A DNA stretch of 10,572 nt from assembly GCA_014896635.1 (NCBI GenBank), contig JADBKA010000157.1:1-10572 (forward strand), read 5' to 3'. The stretch comes from Ktedonobacteraceae bacterium. Its GTDB lineage: Bacteria; Chloroflexota; Ktedonobacteria; Ktedonobacterales; Ktedonobacteraceae. Each line of letters opens with the position of its first letter. Positions within the stretch are counted from its first letter, which is position 1. Below the pieces are notes generated by a model. That model was not told where the DNA came from. It ran no database searches and saw nothing but the letters and a program-made list of their open reading frames with translations. Shown in pieces: positions 6,262-10,572 of the stretch. Both the position numbers and the translations under genes were made by a program.

Positions 6262-6555
6262 TTGCAAATATACTCAACATTGAGGAATGGTCGGTCAGCA
6301 AGCGATCACTCTCTTGCTACTACCTCGTTGCGCAAGTCGTGGGGTATTCCGCCCTTCTCCAAAGAAGTGCGTCCGACAACCGGCTCATGGGGAGAATACG
6401 CCTGGCTCTGGCTGCTCATTTTTGTTGCTAGCATGCTCTTTGCCTGGGGCGTGATCGGTCTGTGAGGCTGGGCGTTTCCTTTTGTCACTTTTGGCACCTG
6501 GCAATTCATGGCTCCCTTTTATGAAGGAATAGGTAACGTTGCGAAAGGGAATTGA
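6262..6555 (+). pseudogene. Small membrane protein ORF interrupted by TGA
   Basis: I do not recognise the family. The frame carries a hydrophobic segment (EYAWLWLLIFVASMLFAW, codons about 46-62) and meets a TGA at 6463-6465. Beyond it the same frame stays open and protein-like, with a second hydrophobic stretch GWAFPFVTFGTWQFMAPFYE, until another TGA at 6553-6555, three bases before the ATG of the next membrane ORF. That tight spacing is what an operon would give if the gene really ended at 6555. The start is uncertain: TTG at 6262 or TTG at 6328, neither with a good ribosome binding site, so the 5' end may also be damaged. Other reading: two unrelated short ORFs. Confidence 0.4.
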
Positions 6556-6558
6556 ACT

Positions 6559-6861
6559 ATGCAAGAGCAATCTAGTGAAGAAGAGGATCTCACACCATCT
6601 CGTGAAGAAGAGCCCCGTCATTTCCAGGTGGTCACACGACAGCTTGCACACAAATCTCTTCAGTATCCGCCGGCGCGCGTTTTCCTCCGGGTTATAGGGA
6701 GTATCCTTTTCGCATCCATTGTCCAGAGTGGCTTGCCGGGCTCCCTCTTGTTTGTTGCCATACTGGGAGTGGGACTGCTCATGTATCGTCGCTCTCTCAT
6801 GAATGTTGCTCGTCGATGGATGGCTACGCCTTCAGGCTCGCTGTTGCGTAAGATGGTGTGA
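6559..6861 (+). CDS. Small two-helix membrane protein, probably the N-terminal part of a TM-Mrr protein
   Basis: This frame encodes 100 residues from the ATG at 6559, preceded by AAGGGA at 6545-6550. It has an acidic, charged N-terminus (residues 1-22), a likely hydrophobic helix at about 41-56, a second at about 59-77 (GSLLFVAILGVGLLMY), then a basic segment YRRSLMNVARR that suggests this end faces the cytoplasm. It ends at TGA 6859-6861. The same frame continues without further stops into an Mrr-like nuclease domain at 6946-7302. A pair of N-terminal membrane helices followed by an Mrr domain is a known architecture, so this ORF is likely the anchor of a protein split by a nonsense codon. 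As a stand-alone gene its function is unknown. Confidence 0.6.
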   Translation: MQEQSSEEEDLTPSREEEPRHFQVVTRQLAHKSLQYPPARVFLRVIGSILFASIVQSGLPGSLLFVAILGVGLLMYRRSLMNVARRWMATPSGSLLRKMV

Positions 6862-6945
6862 GGGGATTTTGTTGGGCAACAAGAACTTCCCGCACAGGAG
6901 CAAGTCGGCGGATGGAGATTTGCCGACGTCAAAACGCGGGCTGAT

Positions 6946-7302
6946 TTGCACCTGCTCAGCCCCACTGAATTTGAAACCCTTGTGGGAGATCTCATGCAGC
7001 GAATGGGTTATAGACAGGTAGAGGTCGTTGGCCGCAGCCGAGATCTGTGTGTGGATATCAAAGCGAGTGGGCCAAACAGGGAACAGGTCGCCGTTCAGTG
7101 CAAACGATATACCAGCAGGAGCGTGAATTCAGATGAGATGCAGAAATTTATTGGGATGATCTACCTCCATCATCATGCCGACAAAGGGATATATTTCACG
7201 ACCTCTTCGTATACGAAGGAGGCGCGTAAACTGGGCGAGGGCAACCGTATCGAGTTGGTTGATGGAGAGGGTTTGCTCAAGATCATTCACAGTTGTGGCT
7301 GA
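6946..7302 (+). CDS. Mrr-like restriction endonuclease domain protein
   Basis: The frame holds a complete Mrr_cat-type (PD-(D/E)xK superfamily) domain. LSPTEFETLVGDLMQRMGY is the opening helix; VVGRSRDLCVDIKAS holds the catalytic aspartate (D37 counting from TTG 6946); VAVQCKRY holds the QxK motif (Q51, K53). A helix EMQKFIGMIYL, the strand KGIYFTTSSYTKEAR and a final IELVDGEGLLKIIH follow. These match DNA-cleaving type IV-like nucleases that often recognise modified DNA. The usual 'GDxGVD' is here SRDLCVD, with the key D kept. The TTG at 6946 has no ribosome binding site, and the frame is open back to 6862, directly after the TGA of the membrane ORF. The domain therefore probably belongs to one longer gene starting at 6559, interrupted by TGA. 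Expression in the present state is doubtful. Confidence 0.7.
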   Translation: MHLLSPTEFETLVGDLMQRMGYRQVEVVGRSRDLCVDIKASGPNREQVAVQCKRYTSRSVNSDEMQKFIGMIYLHHHADKGIYFTTSSYTKEARKLGEGNRIELVDGEGLLKIIHSCG

Positions 7303-7520
7303 CCCGATGGGCATAGACCGGCGAGCATTTTCGGGGAAAAGGATGCCGAGAAAAGCAGAGATCAGCAGGAAAGGGGTTGGCGAACAACGTGGAGGATGGG
7401 CGGGCTGAAACAGAGCTGGTCCAGACAGATGTATGATCCTTCCCGACCAACGCCAAAGAAAGCGAAGGCATGATCGATTGGAAAGAGAAAGACAGGCTGA
7501 GGAGACCAAGATGAGTCTGT
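7303..7520. other. Stretch with no recognisable gene
   Basis: Several frames are open on both strands, but none shows a family signature, a sensible start or a ribosome binding site. The minus strand continues from the permease remnant without resemblance to the normal end of that family. Confidence 0.5.
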
Positions 7521-7706
7521 GTACAGCAACAATACGGGCAGCAGCGCCACTATCGCAGCGGCCATCAACTCTCCTCAGGTGTTTCCGTTCTCTTGTAAGA
7601 AAACCCGCAGCCCTACCTGAATGGTCGTGCTCTCTAAATCGCGTGCAACCAGCAACGGCCAGAAATACTCGTTCCAGGTCTGGGTGAAGATCATTGCTCT
7701 CTCTAA
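7521..7706 (-). pseudogene. Sugar ABC transporter permease (MalG/CUT1 type), internal scrap
   Basis: The minus strand reads MIFTQTWNEYFWPLLVARDL (from 7694), then TIQVGLRVFLQENGNT, a TGA (7575-7577) and GELMAAAIVALLPVLLLY. This corresponds to the region after the EAA loop of inner-membrane permeases of the MalG type: 'WNEFFWPLL', 'TIQVGL..F' and 'W..LMAA..I..LPVLIL'. The TGA falls at the position where Trp is normally found. Only about 60 codons remain, neither the EAA motif nor the C-terminus is present, and no partner permease, binding protein or ATPase is nearby. The fragment adjoins the 3' end of the XRE gene on the same strand, overlapping its last codons in another frame. Confidence 0.65.
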
Positions 7707-8584
7707 CCAATTTCTAGACAGAGAGGTGATGTCATCTCAGGGTCGGAATGGCTTTCCTCCAGCAATTGTTGTAGTTTGGCGCGTGTCTCCCGCAGCGGTG
7801 TGTAGATCATCACTTTGACATCGGGATCGTTGGGTACTTGCAGGGTCGTCAACTCGAATAACAGGCGACCCACCCTCGGATGCTGCATCGATTTGTAAAC
7901 TTCCGGCTCGCCAGGAGCATCATGCCGATGCCTGGGCCACAAACGGCGAAACTCAGGGCTGGCCTCTTGCAAGTCTTCAATCAGCTCCTCAAACCATCTA
8001 TCACCTGGATAGCGAGCATAGGCGGCACGGAACTCTGCTATGGTGCCTGGCGCCATCTGTTCAAAGCGAGGATGTTTGCGCAACTCGGGAGTGCAGAAGA
8101 GACGCCAGAGCATGTTGCGCCCATAGGGGGAGGATGACGCAGCCTTTGAAATGGAGTAGATCAGATCGGCAGTTTTGTTCCATGCCAGATAATCCCAGCG
8201 CCGCCCCATGATATAGGCAGGAGTCGGGTCGAGAGCATCGAGCATCCGCTTGAGAGAGAGACTCACCGCCTCTTCCAAAGGAGGAGTATAGGCCGGCAGC
8301 GGTTGCCCGGCGAGCAGAAAAAGGTGTCGTCGTTCGTTTGGAGACAGGCGCAAGGCTTGAGCAATACTCTCCAGCACCTGTGGCGACGGATGAACGTCGC
8401 GCCCCTGCTCCAGCCAGATATACCACGAAGTACCGATGTTCGCAAGTTGCGCCACCTCTTCGCGGCGCAATCCAGGCGTGCGACGGCGCAGACCGGGCGG
8501 CAGGCCGACATCTATGGGAGAAAGGCGAGCACGACACTTGCGTAAAAAATCACCAAGCGCCTGACGGTTCCCCACCTCATACAT
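7703..8584 (-). CDS. XRE-family regulator with MmyB-like ligand-binding domain
   Basis: This 293-residue protein starts with a helix-turn-helix domain (about 8-92). It holds the signature of the MmyB/MLTR group: RTPGLRREEVAQLANIGTSW, YIWLEQGR, HPSPQVLESIAQALRLS and RRHLFLLAG. A PAS-like C-terminal ligand-binding domain (MLTR_LBD, about 105-275) follows, with PAYIMGRRWDYLAWN, RNMLWRLF, FEELIEDLQEASPEFRRLW and a terminal block around QHPRVGRLLFELTTLQVPND. Such regulators bind fatty-acid-like or other small ligands and commonly control a divergently transcribed oxidoreductase or dehydrogenase gene. That is exactly the arrangement here, with the LLM oxidoreductase at 8765. The ATG at 8584 has a good ribosome binding site (AAGGAG at 8594-8599 on the minus strand, 9 bases away). 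It appears intact, although its last few residues overlap a permease remnant and may not be original. Confidence 0.92.
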   Translation of the reverse strand: MYEVGNRQALGDFLRKCRARLSPIDVGLPPGLRRRTPGLRREEVAQLANIGTSWYIWLEQGRDVHPSPQVLESIAQALRLSPNERRHLFLLAGQPLPAYTPPLEEAVSLSLKRMLDALDPTPAYIMGRRWDYLAWNKTADLIYSISKAASSSPYGRNMLWRLFCTPELRKHPRFEQMAPGTIAEFRAAYARYPGDRWFEELIEDLQEASPEFRRLWPRHRHDAPGEPEVYKSMQHPRVGRLLFELTTLQVPNDPDVKVMIYTPLRETRAKLQQLLEESHSDPEMTSPLCLEIG

Positions 8585-8655
8585 TTTCAGATACTCCTTA
8601 TCGTGGTGTTCACAAACCTATGATCAATAAACACTGGCCCTGCTATTTAGCCTAT

Positions 8656-8685
8656 AACATACTTAAGAAGAGCCAGTTGCGTCAA
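8656..8685 (-). promoter_or_regulatory. Possible promoter of the XRE regulator in the divergent intergenic region
   Basis: On the minus strand TTGACG (8680-8685) is followed after 18 bases by TATGTT (8656-8661), a moderate sigma-70 match, leaving a leader of about 65 bases to the ATG. The 180-base divergent region also holds three GTCA boxes on the plus strand (8681, 8692, 8701), two of them extended to GTCAAG. They could be regulator half-sites. I see no equally good promoter for the oxidoreductase gene. Confidence 0.35.
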
Positions 8686-8764
8686 GACAACGTCACCAAT
8701 GTCAAGCAAGTAAGCTCTCTTCAGAAAAAAAGGTTTATTCTTTGCAGAATCGAGGTAATTGCTG

Positions 8765-9715
8765 ATGTCTCTCAAATTTGGTCTATCGCTGCCTCAAGGC
8801 TGGACAATGGATCTGGCTAGCTTTGGGAAAGATCACGTTGCCGCCTACGAAGGCATGACACGTGTAGCACAGACGGCAGATGAATGCGGCTATGAATCGC
8901 TGTGGCTGGTCGATCACTTCCATACCGTTCCGCAGCCATCACAGGAGGTTACCTTCGAGGCGTGGACCACTACGGCGGCGCTAGCACGTGATACCAAACA
9001 TATACGCGTCGGTCAAACGGTCACCTGCACAGGCTATCGTAACCCTGCCTTGCTGGCAAAGATGGCGAGCACGGTCGACGTGCTCTCGCATGGGCGACTC
9101 AACTTTGGCATCGGCGCGGGCTGGCACGAGCATGAATATCGCGCTTATGGCTATGAGTATCCCGATACTACCGAACGGCTGCGGCGGCTCGAAGAAGCGG
9201 TGCAGGTAGTTCTGGCGATGTGGACCCAGGAAGAGGCCGAATTTCTCGGCAAATATTATCAGGTGCGCGGCGCTATCAACCAGCCCAAGGGCGTCCAGAA
9301 ACCGCATGTCCCTGTACTCATCGGCGGTGGCGGCGAGCGCGTCACACTCAAACTCGTTGCCAAATACGCCGATGCCTGCAATGTTGGGGGAAGTCTGGAG
9401 ACGCTTCGCAAAAAGTTTGCCATTCTCAAACAGCACTGCGAAGAGGTTGGACGCGATTATGAAGATATTCGCCGGACTGCAACGGGCTTCTGTTCCATCG
9501 CAGAAACCGACGAGCAGGCATGGGCGAAATTTCCGCCGGGGATGGTACAGAGGTACAGAGATCTCATCAACAGTACGCTCATCGGCAGTCCTGCAACCAT
9601 CCGTAAGGGGATCGCCGAGCTAGAGGAGGCCGGAGTTCAGGAAATGATTCTGACCTTCCCCGATGTGCTGGAACTGGACTCGCTGCGCTGGTTCGCCAGG
9701 GAGTTTATTGGCTGA
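8765..9715 (+). CDS. LLM-class F420/FMN-dependent oxidoreductase
   Basis: This complete 316-residue member of the bacterial luciferase-like monooxygenase superfamily has a TIM-barrel fold and transfers hydride with F420 or FMN in the cytoplasm. Family features are FGLSLPQGW at the N-terminus, GYESLWLVDHFHTVPQ (42-57), ALARDTKHIRVGQTVTC with the first phosphate-side loop, NPALLAKMASTVDVLSHGRL (93-112), GIGAGW (115-120), YYQVRGAINQPKG, HVPVLIGGGGE (181-191), YADACNVGG (201-209) and a C-terminal helix ending WFAREFIG. The 'GIGAGW' and 'LIGGGG' blocks fit the Rv1855c-like F420 group; the substrate is unknown. The start at ATG 8765 is supported by GAGGT at 8752-8756; a TTG at 8759 is in frame but too close to it. 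It is divergent from the XRE regulator, its likely controller. A broken paralogue lies at 5196-5863. Confidence 0.93.
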   Translation: MSLKFGLSLPQGWTMDLASFGKDHVAAYEGMTRVAQTADECGYESLWLVDHFHTVPQPSQEVTFEAWTTTAALARDTKHIRVGQTVTCTGYRNPALLAKMASTVDVLSHGRLNFGIGAGWHEHEYRAYGYEYPDTTERLRRLEEAVQVVLAMWTQEEAEFLGKYYQVRGAINQPKGVQKPHVPVLIGGGGERVTLKLVAKYADACNVGGSLETLRKKFAILKQHCEEVGRDYEDIRRTATGFCSIAETDEQAWAKFPPGMVQRYRDLINSTLIGSPATIRKGIAELEEAGVQEMILTFPDVLELDSLRWFAREFIG

Positions 9716-10013
9716 TATTCTCCCTCAGTGTGACCGCAAGAGAAATCGCTTTTTGTACAAGGGATGGCACTGACAACGCTGGGCTGGCGTGGACCAATAC
9801 ACTCCAGGAGTTTGTGCCAGAGAAGCTGCTGGGGTGGGTTTCGAGTATTGATGAGAGAGGCCCGGGATACCTGGAAAACTCGATCAGAGCGCACGAATGT
9901 TCAAGAAGGTTGTCCTGGAAACGCTGAAGAACTGTCGTCAAAGCGGCTTTCCCGTCTCTTCCAGGCATTGCTTCTCTCAAACGTTTGGTGTGAATTGAAA
10001 AAGACTTGAAAGA
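9716..10013. other. Intergenic stretch with no recognised gene
   Basis: Between the oxidoreductase stop and the transposase leader there are short open frames on both strands (for example 9730-9927 on plus and 9705-10025 on minus). None has a ribosome binding site, a start in good context or a family signature. I also see no clear terminator hairpin with a T-run after 9715. It may be decayed coding sequence or the flank of the insertion sequence. Confidence 0.5.
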
Positions 10014-10093
10014 GAACGTGTCCAACGTCTACAGTGAGTTCCACACAACGAATTCACAGGAAGGAACTCAGCATGATAGACGTGGACACGTTC
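10014..10093. repeat. Imperfect inverted repeat flanking the transposase start
   Basis: Positions 10014-10031 and 10077-10093 are reverse complements over 17 base pairs with a single bulged A. In the mRNA, the second arm includes codons 2-7 of the transposase, and the ribosome binding site and ATG lie in the 45-base loop. This may restrict translation, or mark a terminal repeat of the element. Confidence 0.7.
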
Positions 10094-10572
10094 ATAACCA
10101 TACTGTATGTCATGATCGATGATTTTTGCCAACAACATCTGCCACCCGAGCAGAAACGCCCTGGTCCGCAGGCAAGCCTGTCGCGCAGTGAAGTCGTCAC
10201 ACTGGCCCTTTTTGGACAATGGGCCGAATTCAAAAGCGAGCGAGGGTTCTATCGTTTTGCGCAGCATCACCTGCGAGAAGCATTCCCAACGTTGCCTGAT
10301 CGAGGCCAATTGAATCGCCTGATGCGGGCCCATCATGAGGCCATTGTCGCCTTTGGAAATTTCTTGCTGATGCAGGCTCCACAGGTGCATGGACTCTATG
10401 AACTGGTCGATAGCACCGCCGCCCCAACCCGCGACGCGAGACGGCGTGGAGGGGGGTGGCTGGCTGGGCAAGCTGACATTGGCTGGAGCAATCGATTGGG
10501 CTGGTATGAAGGGTTTCATACCAATCTGCGATCTAAAGCACAATTTGAAGATGAGGGAAATTCGTCATGGAT
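10073..10572 (+). CDS. IS982-type transposase, 5' part (runs off the window)
   Basis: From the ATG at 10073 (ribosome binding site AGGAAGGA at 10058-10065) an open frame reaches the window end without a stop. It starts MIDVDTFITILYVMIDDFCQ, continues SLSRSEVVTLALFGQWAEF, RGFYRFAQHHLREAFPTLPD and RGQLNRLMRAHHEAIVAFG, then LYELVDSTAAPTRDARRRGG, WLAGQADIGWSNRLGWYEGF. This is the pattern of IS982-family DDE transposases, with VDS carrying the first catalytic aspartate. After GWYEGFH the family usually continues with a hydrophobic strand; here TNLRSKAQFEDEGNSSW follows and does not fit, so the gene may be truncated or rearranged near 10515. The rest of the protein, including the other catalytic residues, is outside the window or lost. 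Confidence 0.8.
   Translation, partial: MIDVDTFITILYVMIDDFCQQHLPPEQKRPGPQASLSRSEVVTLALFGQWAEFKSERGFYRFAQHHLREAFPTLPDRGQLNRLMRAHHEAIVAFGNFLLMQAPQVHGLYELVDSTAAPTRDARRRGGGWLAGQADIGWSNRLGWYEGFHTNLRSKAQFEDEGNSSW
10503..10522. repeat. Short palindrome at the suspected transposase breakpoint
   Basis: GGTATGAA (10503-10510) and TTCATACC (10515-10522) are exact reverse complements with a 4-base loop. They coincide with the point where the IS982-type protein sequence stops looking like its family. Confidence 0.75.

Noticed and set aside
6463..7577. Genome-wide TGA-to-Trp recoding
   Set aside because: TGA is used as the natural stop of well-formed genes in the same window (LLM oxidoreductase at 9713-9715, MarR at 2564-2566), and other fragments here have TAG stops and frameshifts, which fits ordinary decay.
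7129..7710. Minus-strand ORF of 193 codons
   Set aside because: It overlaps the Mrr domain antisense and crosses the permease remnant in the wrong frame; the permease signature is in another frame.
9705..10025. Minus-strand open frame of 106 codons after the oxidoreductase
   Set aside because: No ribosome binding site, no family signature, and it overlaps the end of the oxidoreductase gene and the transposase leader. Not supported as a gene.
1..10572. CRISPR array, tRNA or rRNA genes
   Set aside because: I saw no regularly spaced direct repeats and no cloverleaf-like or rRNA-like segments while reading both strands.

Overview
The window looks like a piece of chromosome from a large-genome soil bacterium of the Chloroflexota, most likely class Ktedonobacteria. 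This is an inference from the gene mix: F420-type luciferase-like oxidoreductases, an MmyB-type XRE regulator, MarR pairs, an Mrr-type nuclease domain, and many degenerate transposases of several families, at medium GC. No lineage marker gene is present, so the assignment is tentative.

Layout. 1-260: two near-perfect hairpins, then the leader of an intact acyl-CoA synthetase (260-1855, +). 1880-2536 (-): a transposase graveyard with pieces of at least two, probably three, transposase families stitched together. 2564-3327 (-): a MarR regulator preceded by the frameshifted C-terminal remnant of a zinc-type quinone oxidoreductase. 3549-4087 (+): a second, related MarR gene with a clear promoter overlapped by dyad symmetry. 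4159-6202: a chain of broken genes. A SnoaL-like fragment (+) abuts a degenerate IS3-family element (-), which truncates an LLM-class oxidoreductase fragment (-), whose own 5' end is fused in frame to the front half of a metallophosphoesterase (-). 6262-7302 (+): small membrane ORFs followed by an Mrr-like nuclease domain, all in one reading frame series interrupted by TGA codons. 7521-7706 (-): a scrap of a sugar ABC transporter permease, also with a TGA where Trp is expected. 7703-8584 (-) and 8765-9715 (+): an intact divergent pair, an XRE/MmyB regulator and a complete LLM-class F420/FMN oxidoreductase that is a paralogue of the broken copy at 5196-5863. 10073-10572 (+): the start of an IS982-type transposase that runs off the window.

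The intact genes are the acyl-CoA synthetase, the two MarR regulators, the XRE regulator and the second LLM oxidoreductase. They fit a picture of small-molecule-responsive regulators next to redox or fatty-acid-type enzymes. Most of the rest is decay and rearrangement. I do not see a convincing new multi-gene system. The most interesting items are the TGA-interrupted TM/Mrr locus, the metallophosphoesterase-oxidoreductase chimera, and the dyads over the MarR promoter.
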